This document shows, piece after piece, positions 34,766 through 48,067 of a stretch of DNA of 64,000 nucleotides. This stretch comes from Pontederia crassipes. Lineage: Eukaryota > Streptophyta > Magnoliopsida > Commelinales > Pontederiaceae. The stretch's first letter is position 1. Every line of letters begins with the position of its first letter. The notes under the pieces were generated by a model, which was given only the letters and a program-made list of their open reading frames with translations, was not told the DNA's origin and made no database searches. The stretch lies in assembly GCA_030549335.1 (NCBI GenBank), contig CM060193.1:62173646-62237645 (forward strand), written 5' to 3'. Both the position numbers and the translations under genes were made by a program.

Positions 34766-37015
34766 TGTAACGCCCCGAGACTCACGTGACTATCACGTGC
34801 TCATAGTCGTCCCAAAGGCGCTACGCAATTCTATATAAATAATTTTTTGCGGAAAATAAACTCTCTTAATGCGGAAATAAGATCGTCTAACAATATAATA
34901 TCAAGGAGCTGAAAATGTCCATGACTCCATCATCCTAAATATGCGGAAAATAAAACTAATCCAATAATCTATTAGGACTAAGTCCTACACCATGTGCAAC
35001 ATCTCTGTCACTGAGCCTGACCACCTGCATCACCATCTTCTATCATCTCACCTGCATGAATCCAGATGCAGGGAAAACACATGAGTATACAAAAATACTC
35101 AGTACGTAGGATCTAACCATAACAATAAGTAGATCAATAGTGCTCAAAAATCAATAATCAATAGAGCACATGATAAGACGATATAGGAAGAGCTCAATAA
35201 TAAAATAATATATATCAATAAGGCCATGAATCAATAAAGAGATCAGGTAAGAGATCAAGGGATCGATCAATACCAATTATCAATTATGCCTGATCACGAT
35301 GACATCAATTCAATTTAACAATTTTTCATTGTCAATATTTGTGGTCATCGGTCAATTACCAATTTCTATTATATTCAATAGGCGGAGGCAAAGCCAATCA
35401 CGCCGAAGTCCGAATAACCAAGGTTCAATTCAATTCCATTTCATTCAATTCAATTCAATTCAATTCAATTCAATTAGGGAGGGCTCAACCAATTATGGGA
35501 AATTCCATGTCTCTTTCATGTAGGTCAGTGGGGGATCAGTGCCACGGCAAGCCATCCTCCAATGATAGCGCTAACGATATCTTCGTGATGGCGGGGGACC
35601 ATGGTCATCATAGGATAGTCATAGCTTCCTTAAAGGATGACGTCTCAAACTTCTAGGTACACTATCTGCCACATACAATACTATAACAATAATGGCCCAA
35701 GGGACTTAGAAATAATCGAAGAACATGGAGACCCAGCAGTTTTCATCTTTTATCTTGTTTAACCTAAGGACTTGTCTTTAATAATTTACTTTAGATTAGA
35801 CAATGACCCAATCAGGAAAAAACTACTGGATCAATAACATAATAAATAATAGGAACTGATATGGTAACGATAAAGATAAATCTCAAATCAAATCTAATAA
35901 AGGTTTGATGAGGTGAGATCTGTTAACAATATAATTTGAGAACAATTGTAATGACTATTCAATTATCTATACTATAATATCACAATTTTACGTTTTCTAT
36001 CCCCAGAACCCGGCCCGCGTCGGGTGGAACCTGGGCCGTGTTCGAAGGCAATCAATATCACCTCGGCCAGGGCAAACCCGGGTCGGGTGTATGGTGAACT
36101 CGGGCCGGATCGGCCGGTTCACGTCCAATCAAAAATGCGTCGCGACCTGATTCGAGCCGAAGCCTGAACCCGGGCCGAGTTGGTCAACCCGATCCGGTTC
36201 TGAATCCAACTCGGTCTGGATTCAACCAAATCCGGGTCGGGCACAGTAGAACTCGGACCGAGTTCTACCATCGACGGAAAAGTGCATTCCGACGCGACTT
36301 TCCGACCATCATAACCATGCCATACGATATCTAAACCATGCATACAATATATCAATAGAATCACAATATGAAGGAGAAGGGAATAGGGTTCCATGTCATG
36401 GAAAACCGACGACATAGGGATTCCCCCTACGTACATAAAGTTGGTTGAAAAACCAATCGAATTTCCTTCTCTGAAAATCTGCACTAACGCCGAACTTTGG
36501 CCGACGATTGCTCTTTGTCCTCGCTCTGAAACTTACGGCCACCACCTGAAACTTCTTCTCCTATGCGCAAGCTTCGAAACCAGCCGCCACACATTCTCGG
36601 GGGTGCCTCGATTCACGTGCAAACAAGAGAAAAAAGAGGGCTCGTGGGCAGAATTATGTTTGGCAGAAAAAGGGGTTTTCAACCATCTTTAATGCCTATT
36701 TATAGGTGTAAATTTGCACTATCAATTTTATTAGGCCTTGGACTCTTTTAGAATCAATCTTGACCATCCATCATTAATTTATCACATCATAATATCTCAG
36801 ATTTAAATTAAATATGAGATTAATTAATTTTCCTTTCATAACTCAATTAAATCTAATCTCTCTCAAATTCCTTCTTATCTCTTTAACCATCTTATCTCAT
36901 AATTTCTATCCATTTCGGAATTAATTAATTCTAGAATATTAACATTGAGATTTTCAGATCCATTAAATAAAATAAATACCATTTATCTATTTTTCTAAAA
37001 ATCTGGGTCGTTACA
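34766..37015 (-). repeat. 3' LTR of the gypsy element
   Basis: It runs from TGTAACGCCCCGAGA to TCGTTACA, with TG/CA ends inside a longer inverted TGTAAC/GTTACA. A CAATT microsatellite lies at about 35424-35475, and GGCCGGGTCGG-type repeats at 36005-36260. Next to its inner edge, the minus strand reads AAGGAGGTTATGA, a purine-rich tract suitable for plus-strand priming. Confidence 0.92.
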
Positions 37016-37074
37016 TCATAACCTCCTTAAAAATAAATTCATCATCGAATTTGCTTAAGGGGAATTACATCAAT

Positions 37075-38630
37075 CTATTTAAATAATTCTGAAAAATCCT
37101 TCCTCATTTCATCTTCCAATTCCCATGTAGCATCTTCGTCCCTATGATGTGTTCCTGCTACTTTCACCATAGGTACCATCTTATTCTTCAGATGCTTAGT
37201 CTGGTACTCTAATATCTCTATAGGTTGTTCTGCGTATGTCAGGTCCACATTCAAGTTTGGTTCTTCCATATTCACTATATTAACATCATCATGCTGATAC
37301 TTGCGCAGCATCGACACGTGGAAGACGTTGTGCACGTGTCCGTAAGATGGCGGTAGCGCCAACCTACAGGCTACATCTCTAATCAATGCAAGTATCTCGA
37401 ATGGACCTACATACCTAGGGCTCAGCTTGTCATTCTTGCTGAATCTCATTACTCCCTTCATTAGGGAGACTTTCAGCATCACACGATCTCCAACCTTGAA
37501 GATTTGTTCTCTTCGTTTCTTGTCAGCATAAGTCTTCTGTCTGATGAATGCTGCATTCAATCTTTCTCTAATGAGTCGGACCTTTTCAGCATCCTCCATG
37601 GTTTGCTTTAATATTTCTTCAGACAAGAACTGTCGTCCTCCTACCTCACTCAAACAGATAGGGAACAGCACGGTCTTTCATACATGGCAGCAAAGTGTGC
37701 CATGCCAATACTATAGTGGTGGCTGTTATTATATGCGAAATCAATCAGTGGGAGGTGAGTGTCCCAACTGCCACTCAAGTCCAAAGCACATGCTCGGAGC
37801 ATATCTTCCAATGTTTGTATGGTGCGCTCAGACTGCTCGTCTGTCTGAGGATGGAACGCTATGCTGAAGTTCAATTTCATTCCAAAGGCACCCTGAATGC
37901 TCCGCCAAAATTTCACCGTAAATCGTGGATCTGTATCCGACACAATGGAGACTGGCACTCCATGTAGTCGGATAACCTCCTTAATATAAATGTCCATCAG
38001 GCATTCGACGGACTGCTTCCATTTGATGGGAATGAAGTGGGCCGCTATGTTAAATCGGTCCACCACTACCCATATCGCATCGTGGCCCTATTGTGTTCTT
38101 GGAAGTCCTGTAACAAAGTCCATCGTTATCTTTTCCCATTTCCATTGTGGGATTCCAAGTTCCTGCAGTACTCCATATGGCCTTTGATGCTCAACCTTCA
38201 CTTGCTGGCATATTATGCACTTTGCAACGTACTCTGCTATGTCCTTCTTCATATTGTTCCACCAGAAGGTTCGTTGCAAATCTTTATACATTTTCGTGCT
38301 TCCGAGATGAATGACAAATTCTGATTTGTGGCATTCATCAAGCACCTATCTCCTTAATCCATCATGGTCAGAGACCCACAAACGTCCCTTGTATCTGACG
38401 TCTCCCTCTGAGATTGAAAAGTCAGTAGGAATCTTTCTACACAACTTGAGTAGGTGGTCGTACTCATCATCATTCGGTTGTGCCTTTTCAATTTTCAAGA
38501 TCAACTCCGGTTGCATGCCGAGGTGTGCCATAATCCGCACACCATCACTACTGGTCACTGGACTGACTTGTATAATACAGTCGATCATATTCCAGCGACT
38601 CACTCTCAGGCATGCGAGTGATTCTACCCA
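37075..38630 (-). pseudogene. Integrase with C-terminal chromodomain-like region
   Basis: Minus-strand pieces in order: zinc-binding end HKSEFVIH ... CIICQQVK (H..H..CX2C), then core residues in MDFVTGLPRTQ and VVDRFNIAAHFIPIK, SDTDPRF (second catalytic Asp), SIAFHPQTDEQSERTIQTLE (with the catalytic Glu), and finally [28 protein letters not shown] and a chromodomain-like [13 protein letters not shown] end. In-frame stops lie at about 38343-38345 (RR*VLDE) and 38076-38078 (RTQ*GHD). A frameshift near 37665 splits the core from the C-terminal part. Confidence 0.92.
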
Positions 38631-40022
38631 CTTCCTACTGAGTGCGTCAGCGACCGAGTTTGCCTTTCCCGGATGGTAGCTAATGGCAAACCCATAATCC
38701 TTTAGGAATTCTATCCATCTCCTCTGACGCATGTTCATATCATGTTAGGAAAAAATATACTTCAGGCTTTTGTGATCTGTCAAAATCTCAAACTCTTCAC
38801 CATAAAGGTAGTGCCTCCAAATCTTGAGGGCAAAGACTACCGTTGCTAGTTCGAGATCGTGCGTCGGGTAGTTTTTCTCGTGTTCCTTCAATTGCTTTGA
38901 TGCGTAAGCGATGACCTTCCCATGCTGCATCAAGACGCATCCCAAGCCGGTACCACATGCGTTGCTATACACCACATAACCTCCTTGGCCTGAAGGTATG
39001 GTCAGAATAGGCGCCATCGTCAATCTTTTCTTTAACTCTTGGAAGATGTCTTCACACTTCCGTGACCACTCATATTTGACGTCTTTCTTTGTGAGATTTG
39101 TTAGTGGCGACGCGATCTTGGAGAAATCTTGTATAAATCTCCGATAATATCCTGCCAGTCCGAGGAAGCTCCTGATTTTCGATGCGTTCTTTGGTTGCTC
39201 CCAGTTGGCAACTGCTTCCACTTTGGCAAGATCCACCGATATCCCATCCTTGCTGATGATATGTCCAAGGAACATGATCCCTTTCAGCCAAAATTCGCAC
39301 TTTAAAAATTTGGCATACAACTTGTGCTCTCGAAGAGTCTGTAGTACAACTCGTAGATGTTCCTCATGTTCCTCCGGACTCAACGAATAAATCAAGATAT
39401 CGTCGACGAATACGATCACAAACTTGTCCAGATATGGCCGAAACACCCGGTTCATCAAATCCATAAAGGCTGCCAGGGCATTGGTCAGCCCGAACGGCAT
39501 CACCAAGAACTCGTAGTGGCCATATCTCATCCTGAATGCTGTCTTCGGCACATCGTCATCAGCTATCCTAAGCTGATGGTAACCACTTCTCAAGTCGATC
39601 TTCGAAAACACCTTTGCCGAAGATAATTGGTCAAATAGGTCATCAACTCTCGGTAGTGGGTACTTGTTCTTTATGGTGATCTTGTTCAATATCCGATAGT
39701 CTATGCACAGTCGCATAAATCCGGCATTCTTCTTCACGAATAATACCGAAGCGTCCCATGGGGAGACACTCGGTCGGATGAATCCCTTATCCAATAACTC
39801 TTGGATTTTGGTCTTCAATTCCAGCATTTCTGCTGGAGCCATTCTATACGGTGCCTTTGAGATAGGTGCAGTACCCGACACCAAGTCGATGCGGAAGTTG
39901 ATCTCCCGTCGTGGTGGTAGTCATGAAACATCATCCGGAAAAACGTCCGAAAATTCCTTCACCACTTCAATGCTATCTCGATCTATCTCAGCCCGGTCCG
40001 TCTTGACTACACTTGCCAAGAA
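38630..40022 (-). pseudogene. Reverse transcriptase and RNase H
   Basis: RT motifs are clear: [50 protein letters not shown] and the active site FVDDILIYS. RNase H follows with [16 protein letters not shown], where the first catalytic Asp (normally DAS) is Asn, then [10 protein letters not shown] and [12 protein letters not shown], and [18 protein letters not shown]. Stops interrupt it: TGA at 40020-40022 and another near 39928 before the RT domain, and TAA at 38742-38744 in [15 protein letters not shown]. It is a typical dead copy. Confidence 0.93.
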
Positions 40023-40667
40023 TCATCGGCATCCTTTCTTCAGTAGCTTCTGGGCTTTGATAGCTGATACCAGGACCTTACCCAGCTTTAGTGGTACGCC
40101 TCTGACAATAGTCTGAGGTCCTCCTGGTGCTCCGATCATGATCTTGTTTGCTCGGCAATGTAAATAGGCATCGTGGTAGGACAACCAGTCCATGTCCAAC
40201 ACCACATCGTAATCCCTTATCGGAATGATGATTAGATCCGTCGAGAAATTCTTGCCTTCCACTTCGACTGACACATGTGGTATGTACCTTTGGGTGACGA
40301 TGGACCCCAAAGGTGTACCGATGTCGAGTGGGAATCCCGTTGTTTGTGACTTCATACTTAATAATGGAATGAATTGCTCCGAAATAAAGAAGTGTGTAGC
40401 TCCTGAATCAAACAATATGTTAGCATGAACGTCATCAATTTTAAGCGTACCTTGGATGGTGTCGTTTGCTCTCTGCTCGTCCGTCGGCCGCACGTTGTAG
40501 ACTCGGCCTTGCACCATCTTCGGTGGCCCATCATTGAGCTGAGGAGGTGGTGCAGCGCGCCTTGGTTCCTTACACTCTCGGGCGAAGTGGCCCACCTTGC
40601 CACAATTCAGACACGCACCCGTCTTCCGGTAACACTCACCGGGATGAAATCGATGGCATAAGTCGCA
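40023..40667 (-). pseudogene. Gag zinc knuckles and aspartic protease
   Basis: A CDLCHRFHPGEC motif and a canonical knuckle CLNCGKVGHFAREC (about 40569-40610) are followed by NILFDSGATHFFIS, the retroviral-type aspartic protease active site (DSGA), and DVVLDMDWLSYHDA, a typical gypsy protease C-terminal motif. The frame is continuous from the second knuckle to the TGA at 40020-40022. Confidence 0.92.
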
Positions 40668-41602
40668 GGTCTTCTGCTGCTCCCTCCTCTCGGGATAGGG
40701 TCTGCCCCTATTCCGGTCATTGCGACGACGATTGTCATGTCTGCCGCCGTGTCTGCGATCCCTATTATGATTCTGGTGCTACGCTGATTTGTCGGTGCCT
40801 GGTGCTGCTGTTGAGCTCCTGCCTGGTCGCCATCCTCCATATAAATGGCGAAATCTTCAGCAAATTGGAGGGTCTGACAGTTCCCTCCTTTAACTCTTTC
40901 CTTGAGGCTGGGCTTCAAGCCATCCACCCAACGCTTCACGCGATCCGATTCAGTCTGTTACAGGGTAGAGTACCTTTCCAAGTTCAGGAACTTTGTCAGG
41001 TACTGCTTAATTGTCAGGTTGCCCTGCTGTAGCATGAGATATTCCTTTTGCCTCCTGCCCGTCTCATAGGCAGGGATGAATCTATTTCGGAAGACCTTCT
41101 TGCAGTCCTCCCAGGTAATATGATCTTGGCCTATGAACACGGTCAGCTTACCGGCCTTCCACCATTCTTTAGCTTCACCCTTCAACTTACGATTGGCGTA
41201 GAGCAGTTTGCGGTCCTCACCGCAGTCCATTTAGAGGAAGATCTGCTCAATCTCCTCGATCCAGCTCTTCGCGTCCTCGAAGTCGCCCTTCCCGTCAAAC
41301 TGAGGGAGTTGCAACTTCAGGAACCTTTCAACTGTATCCTTCCGATCCTGAGCAGGCTGCCATGTGTAACTCCTGGGTGAGAGTACGTAGTATGAGCAAA
41401 GTGAGGTCCATGAGGCACAGACCCCTGCCTCAACTGTTCCTCCTGAGGTCCATTGATCTGAGGGCCTTGGATCTGCGCTCGCTAGCTTGGGAGGCATGGG
41501 CATGTTGGAGAGCCCGTTGCGATCCACTCCTAGGAGCCCGTGGGACATGATCCGGAAAGGCCATAGCAGCTGCTCCAATACAACAAGAACAATACAATTC
41601 AA
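40667..41602 (-). pseudogene. Gag capsid region
   Basis: The minus strand reads VERFLKLQLPQFDGKGDFEDAKSWIEEIEQIF, WWKAGKLTVFIGQDHITWEDCKKVFRNRF and YLMLQQGNLTIKQYLTKFLNLERY, a standard chromovirus gag core. Stops occur at 41228-41230 and 40958-40960. A frameshift near 40790 separates the core from the Arg-rich linker (NRDRRHGGRHDNRRRNDR) and zinc knuckles. Confidence 0.9.
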
Positions 41603-41738
41603 TTAATATGAGCTTTATAATGCATATCTCAATTCAATACTTACTTGACCTTACTTGATGGATGCAGTAGTTGCCCATGATAGTTGCACATGGACTTAAC
41701 TCTATCTATTTGAGACAGTTAAGAAGTGTCTCTCCTTA

Positions 41739-41750
41739 GGCTCTGATACC
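41739..41750 (-). other. Primer-binding site, initiator tRNA-Met type
   Basis: The minus strand reads GGTATCAGAGCC, three bases from the inner edge of the 5' LTR; the usual leading T of the site is A here. Confidence 0.85.
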
Positions 41751-41753
41751 TTT

Positions 41754-44101
41754 TATAATGCCCCGAGACCCACGTGATTATCACGTGCTCAGAGTCGTCC
41801 CAAAGGCGCTACACAATTCTATGTAAATATTTTTTTGCGAAAAATAAACTCTATTAATGCGGAAATAAGAACGTCTAACAATATAATATCAAGGAGTTGA
41901 AAATGTCCATGACTCCATCATCCTAAATATGCGAAAAATAAAACTAATCCAATAATCTTTTAGGACTAAGTCCTACACCATGTGCAACATCTTGTCACTG
42001 AGCCTGACCACCTACATCACCATCTTCTATCATCTCACCTACATGAATTCAGATGCAGGGGAAAACTCATGAGTATAAAAATACTCAGTACGTAGGATCT
42101 AACCATAACAATAAGTAGATCAATAGTGCTCAAAAATCAATAATCAATAATGAATAATAATCAATAGAGCACATGATAAGATCATATAGGAAGAGCTCAA
42201 TAATAAAACAATATATATCAATAAGGCCATGAATCAATAAAGAGATCAGGTAAAAGATCAAGGGATCGATCAATATCAATTATCAATTATGCCTGATCAC
42301 GATGACATCAATTCAATTTAACAATTTTCCATTGTCAATATTTGTAGTCATCGGTCAATTACCAATTTCTATTCTATTCAATAGGCGGAGGCAAAGCCAA
42401 TCACGCCGAAGTTCGAATGACCAAGGTTCAATTCAATTACATTCCATTCCATTCAATTTCAATTCAATTCAATTCAATTAGGGAGCGCTCAACCAATTAT
42501 GGGAAATTCCATGTCTCTTTCATGTAGGCCAGTGGGGGATCAGTGCCACGGCAAGCCGCCCTCCAATGATAGCGCTAACAATATCTTCGTGATGGCTGGA
42601 GACCATGGCCATCACAGGACAGTCATAGCTTCACTAAAGGATGACGTCTCAAACCTCTAGGTACACTATTTGCCCCATACAATACTATAACAATAATGGC
42701 TCAGGGGGCTTAGAAATAATCGGAGAACATGAAGACCTACAAGTTTTCATCTTTTATCTTGTTTAACCTAAGGACTTATCTTTAATAATTTACTTTAGGT
42801 TAGACAATGACCCAATCAATGGAAAACTACTAGATCAATAACATAATGAATAATAAGATCTGATATGGTAACGATAAAGATAAATCTCAAATCAAATTTA
42901 ATAAAGGTTTGATGAGGTCAGATCTGTTAACAATATAATTTAAGAACAATTGTAATGACCATTCAATTCTCTATAATATAATATCACAATTTTACGTTTT
43001 CTGTCCTCAGAACCCGGTCCGCGTCGGGTGGAGGCCGGGCCGTGTTCGGAGGCAATCAATATCACCTCGGCCAAGGCAAACTCGGGCCGGATGTATGGTG
43101 AACTCGGGTCGGGTCGGTCGGTTCACGTCCAATCGAAAATGCGCTGCGACCCGATTCGAGCCGAAGCCTAAACCCGGTCCGGGCCAATAGGAATCCGGGC
43201 CGGGTTGGTCAACCCGATCCGGTTCCGAATCCAACTCGGTCCGGATTCAACCAAATTCGGGTCGGGCACAACAAAACTCCGGTCGGGTTCTACCGCCGAC
43301 GAAAAAAGTGTGTTTCGACGCGACTTTCCGACCATCATAATCATGCCATACGATATCTAAATCATGCATACGATATATCAATGGAATCACAATATGAAGG
43401 AGAAGGGAATATGATTCTATGTCGTGGATTCCCCCTACGTACATAAAGTTAGTTGAAAAATCAATCGAATTTCCTTCTCTGAAAATTTGCACTAACGCCG
43501 AACTTTGGCCGACGATTGCTCTCTGTCCTCGCTCTGAAACTTGCGGCCACCTCCTGAAACTTCTTCTCCTATGCGCAGGCTTCAAAACCAAGCGCCACAC
43601 GTTCTCGGAAGTACCTCGATTAGCGTGCAAACAAGAGAAAAAAGAGGGCTCGTGGGCGGAATTCTATTTGGCAAAAAAAGGGATTTCCAGCCACCTTTAA
43701 TGTCTATTTATAGGTGTAGATTTGCACTATCAATTCTATTAGGCCTTGGACTCTTTTAGAATCAATCTTGGTCATCCATCATTAATTTATCACATGATTT
43801 GCACTATCAATTCTATTAGGCCTTGGACTCTTTTAGAATCAATCTTGGTCATCCATCATTAATTTATCACATCATAATATCTTAGATTTAAATTAAATCC
43901 GAGATTAATTAATTTTCCTTTCATAACTCAATTAAATTCAATCTCTCTCAAATTCTTTCTTATTTCTTTAACCATCTTATCTCATAATTTTTATCAATTT
44001 CAGAATTAATTAATTTCAAAATATTAACATTGAGATTTTTAGATCCATTAAATAAAATAAATCTCATTTATCTATTTTTTCTGAAAATCTGAATCGTTAT
44101 A
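41754..44101 (-). repeat. 5' LTR of the gypsy element
   Basis: Counterpart of 34766-37015. Both terminal dinucleotides have decayed (TATAATG on the left, GTTATA on the right in plus sense). It is about 100 bases longer than the other LTR mainly because of a 77-bp tandem duplication at 43719-43872. Confidence 0.92.
43719..43872. repeat. 77-bp tandem duplication inside one LTR
   Basis: The unit starting GATTTGCACTATCAATTC at 43719 is repeated exactly at 43796. The partner LTR has one copy (about 36711), so the duplication happened after insertion. Confidence 0.93.
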
Positions 44102-46482
44102 GATGTTGTGTACCAACCAAGGTTTATCCATCATGATTAAAAGGACTACGAATTATCAGACTTTAAATACTTTGAAACATCTTTGATAGTAATTTTATGG
44201 TCGTACATTATTGTTCTGTTGGATGCACCTATATGTAGAGACAGATGGAGGAATGCAAGTGAAGAATTATCTCTTCTAATATATGAATTCTGCAAACTTT
44301 CAAAGCAAATGTATCTTGCACCGCATCAGCATCAGTGATATATATATATATATATATATAGAATCCGGAGACGAAAGGAACAGCATAATAATGGCATATG
44401 CTTGATATAATAATAAAATAAAAGCCTCCACAAACAAACAAACAAACAGAAAAGAAGAGATCTAGTTAATTAAGATAAAATATTTCATGCATTTGAATAT
44501 TAATTATGAATGAAATGGGCTGTTTCAGAAGAATAACTAAAGACTTCTGAACTTTCAAACGGCAACAAAGAATAATTACGTGGGCAAAATGATTAAGTAA
44601 ATATTTTGAATTTGAACTTTTGTTAACGTAAAAAATTTTCATTGAGAACTTCATGTGCTATAATTAGACATGCTAAAATTAACTAAATTCGATGATGAAT
44701 TAAAACTTTAACATATGGTAAACATACATAACTTTTAAGATGGGTTGGATGATGGGCACAATTACTTAAGTCGCAATTGAAAAGAAAAAGAATAATTGAA
44801 GAGGCACCGGTGAAGTTTATAGCATTCTTTTGTCAGAGAAAAGAAAGGTGAAGTCCTGTCATAGCATAATCAAGCTTATAACATGAGTGATCATATCAAG
44901 CAATTCGTGATGGTGACGACATATATTCAGAGATAATATTAGTTGAGGGAAAAGGAAGCTAGTGCCAACTTTTGTGGTGCCACCATTTTTTTGGAGAAAT
45001 TAAATAAAAGATATTTAAGTAGTTAATTTCGAAAATAGAATTTAATTGGAGATAATATTAGGGAGCTAAAATAATAGATAAGGTAAGACTTTGCATTGGA
45101 GTGGATTGCAATTTAAATTTTGATTAGAATGATTTCTAGTGGACATTTAATTATACTAAATTTTAAATTTATTAGGAGATAAGATTTTAAATGATTGCAT
45201 TAAAGTTAACTAAGAGTATTAGTTAAAATTAAACTACAATTAAAATGTATAAATAAACCATAGGTGCCGTTTGGTAATTAGAGCTAATGGAACTAGTTCT
45301 TAGTTCTAGTCGATTTCATCAAATGACATGATATTTGACGGAATAGGTGCACCCTAGCTCGTCTTCATTTTTTTTTCAATTTTTTCTTGATGTGATAGTC
45401 CTTTTTTTTTTCAACTCCAATTTTCTTTTCTTTTTAGATTTTTCTCTCTTGTCTTTCTCATATAAAATAATTTTATTTCTAAAATATAAATATTTGTTAT
45501 AAAGGATTAATACAATATTATTTATTACTAATTTCATAAAAAATTAATATTTTGTTAAATATAATTTAGTAAAAATTAATTTATTATATTTAAATAGCAT
45601 ATTTTTTAACAAAAATATTTTTAATAAAAAAACTAACTTTGACTTTATTTTTTATTAATTAACAAAAATATATTTTATATTTATGATATCTATTTTTTAT
45701 TCAAACACTTACTAAAATTAATCTATCATATATACTTTTCTATCACATCAACTATCTAGTTCATCATCATTATGCTTCACTCCATTCAAACACACTCGAA
45801 CTGATCGGTTAATTATTCACGTGGAACTAAAAAAGAATCACGACTCCAATGTCAAACACAGCCTAGAAGTTTTATGCTTTTCTTACATACAAACATCATT
45901 TTTCTCCACTTCCTCTTTCCTATTCATTTTTGCGAAAACTCAAGCAAAAGACTGGGCAGTCAAAAGGTGACATGATGAGACGGTGATTAGAGATAGTTCG
46001 ACATAGACTTTGAATTGTTATCCATATAGTTTAGATAAAGAATTGATATAATTGTTTCAAAAGTAGGCTCAAAAGATGCTTTGAAAATGTCTTTGGGTAA
46101 ACATATGAAACTCAACTCAAATTTGTTATGGCCAACTCGAGTTCTATAGAGCCCAGTCAAGATCGAAAAAACCCAGCCTAAGTTTGGAAGAACTAAGATG
46201 AAGTTCTGAGTCGCAGACTCGAGTTTTGAGAATTCGCGTCGGTCAAATAGTATGATTTTTAGACATACAAATCAGATTTTGATTAATTCAAGTCAAGTTT
46301 CGACAACAAAGATTGAGAGAAAATTGGAAATGATTTAGCTTGGGTTCTCAACAAACTTGCCATGTATTTTATCGATCAAGAAACATAAAGTCAATAGATG
46401 AACGGAATCAGAGTTTTCCAAAGCATGGGCCGAGATCCAGTCACGTAAAATATATTTGCTGATATAAATTATATGAATCATG
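44102..46482. other. No gene; AT-rich spacer
   Basis: It contains an (AT)n run at about 44338-44360 and a possible MITE at 45261-45865. No protein family is recognised. Confidence 0.5.
45261..45865. mobile_element. Possible MITE with TAGGTGCCGTTTGG / TAGGCTGTGTTTG ends
   Basis: The left end TAGGTGCCGTTTGGTA and complement of the right end TAGGCTGTGTTTGACAT are short imperfect inverted repeats of a type common in plant MITEs, enclosing an AT-rich non-coding interior of about 600 bases. Flanking 8-mers do not match, so the call is tentative. Confidence 0.4.
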
Positions 46483-46489
46483 ATTATTA

Positions 46490-46575
<86 letters not shown>
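46483..46575. repeat. (ATT)n microsatellite, about 30 units
   Basis: Uninterrupted except for one ATC near the left end. Confidence 0.97.
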
Positions 46576-48067
46576 TCTAATCATATTATTATAATTATGA
46601 CCATATTATTGATTGTAATGATGTTATCACTAAAGTAAAAAGGATAAAAATAGATGTCTTAAGTAAACAAAATAAAAGTAAAAAATTCTAGGTCTGATTA
46701 CTTTGGCGCTAATTGATAATTGTTGAATTAAATGGGGAGGATATCATAATTAAGGAAGCAATATGCTAACCTCTATGAAAACTATGAGTGTCCTATTGCC
46801 AGCCTTTGTTCCTCATTGTACAATAAATAATCGATATAGTTTGTTGCGAATACAAACTTGTCATGTTTTAATTATTTATTATATTATTGTTTCATAAAAA
46901 TAGTATGATATTTTTTTAATAAATCTTTGAGAACTCTCCAATTGAATCAATAAGATCGAATAAATTATCACTTTTACATAAAATCAAATTGTTAATGAAT
47001 TCATAATTGACATTGAGATCAAATTGATAATTAATCATGAATATTTTTATATCATTAATTGACCAATAATTGTTATTGAATTGATAATTGATCACAAATA
47101 TTTTTAATTATTAATTAATAATTTATAATTATAAAACTTTTACATAAAATCAATTTGTTATTGAATTGATAATTGACATTGAGATCGAATTGATAATTAA
47201 TCATGATTATTTTTAATTATTCGTTGATAAATAATTTATAATTATTAATTGACATCAATTGTTACATTGATTATTACCTAATTATAACTAATAAATTATT
47301 ATGTTTTTATATTAATTAATGTTATTATCCACTCAATTGATTTCTTTACAATTGAGTGTATGATTATCTTTTGGACCTACTTATTAAGTATTTCATACTC
47401 ATAAATCATCCCTTGCACTTGTATTTAGCAGTATGATATAAAATGATGTGGGAACTGACTGCTGTGTTAAATATAAATTTGCACTGCAGAAGTGTTGGCC
47501 TTATTTAGTCTATTTAGAATTGAGTGTTAACTTTTATTCAAATTGTGGACTCATAGATAATATATTTTGAATATTCAAATGATGATATTTTATTTTAAAA
47601 TCTTTCTCGTATTTTGATATATTGTAAAAGATGATTTATCAAATTGTAAAACATTTGTATATTATAAGCACGTGTTTAGAGCATTACACACACATATATA
47701 TACATATGATTTAATTCACCTCATGAGCACCCACTTGTTCTGGAGGGATGCTGAGTGCATTTGAATCGTTAATCCACTAACTAACTATTCAGATGCGCTC
47801 AACATACATATTCTTAGGGTGTTACAACTTTGGAGTCTGATTAATAATGTTATATGTTTCATGAAGATTAACTTGCAAGATCCGAGCAATCAAGCTGTAT
47901 TCTTTCTCCTCCCTCCTACTAAGTCACTACACAAGCTGGAAAACTCAGCTTGCAATAAGAACTTGGAGGTGAACTATTGAGAGAAGCCTCCCCACTCCTC
48001 CGGTCCCTCTTCCCACTCCTTGGTGGAAGGGGTGAGATGACACTCACCACCATAATCAATCAAGTTC
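46576..48067. other. AT-rich spacer with a 166-bp tandem repeat
   Basis: No gene recognised. The unit CTTTTACATAAAATCAA begins at 46971 and again at 47137, and each unit also has internal TTGATAATTGA repeats. Confidence 0.6.
46971..47260. repeat. 166-bp AT-rich tandem repeat, under two copies
   Basis: Two direct copies with a period of 166 bases and several substitutions; the second is incomplete. Motifs AATTGATAATT recur inside. Confidence 0.8.

Larger units (their letters stand above)
34766..44101 (-). mobile_element. Near-complete Ty3/gypsy chromovirus (Tekay/Del-like), defective
   Basis: Two direct LTRs (34766-37015 and 41754-44101) enclose about 4.7 kb with, in minus-strand order, a tRNA-Met primer-binding site, gag, zinc knuckles, protease, RT, RNase H, integrase with chromodomain-like end, and a purine tract. 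Integrase after RT makes it Ty3/gypsy; the chromodomain, tRNA-Met PBS and over 2-kb LTRs suggest Tekay/Del. The LTRs differ at about one base in 20 over the first 250 aligned bases, plus indels. Gag and pol carry many stops and at least two frameshifts. Flanking pentamers AATCT and GATGT do not match, so no target duplication is visible. Confidence 0.93.

Noticed and set aside
34761..44106. Target duplication of the gypsy element
   Set aside because: Flanking pentamers AATCT and GATGT do not match well enough; the flank may have mutated or the ends may be off by a base or two.
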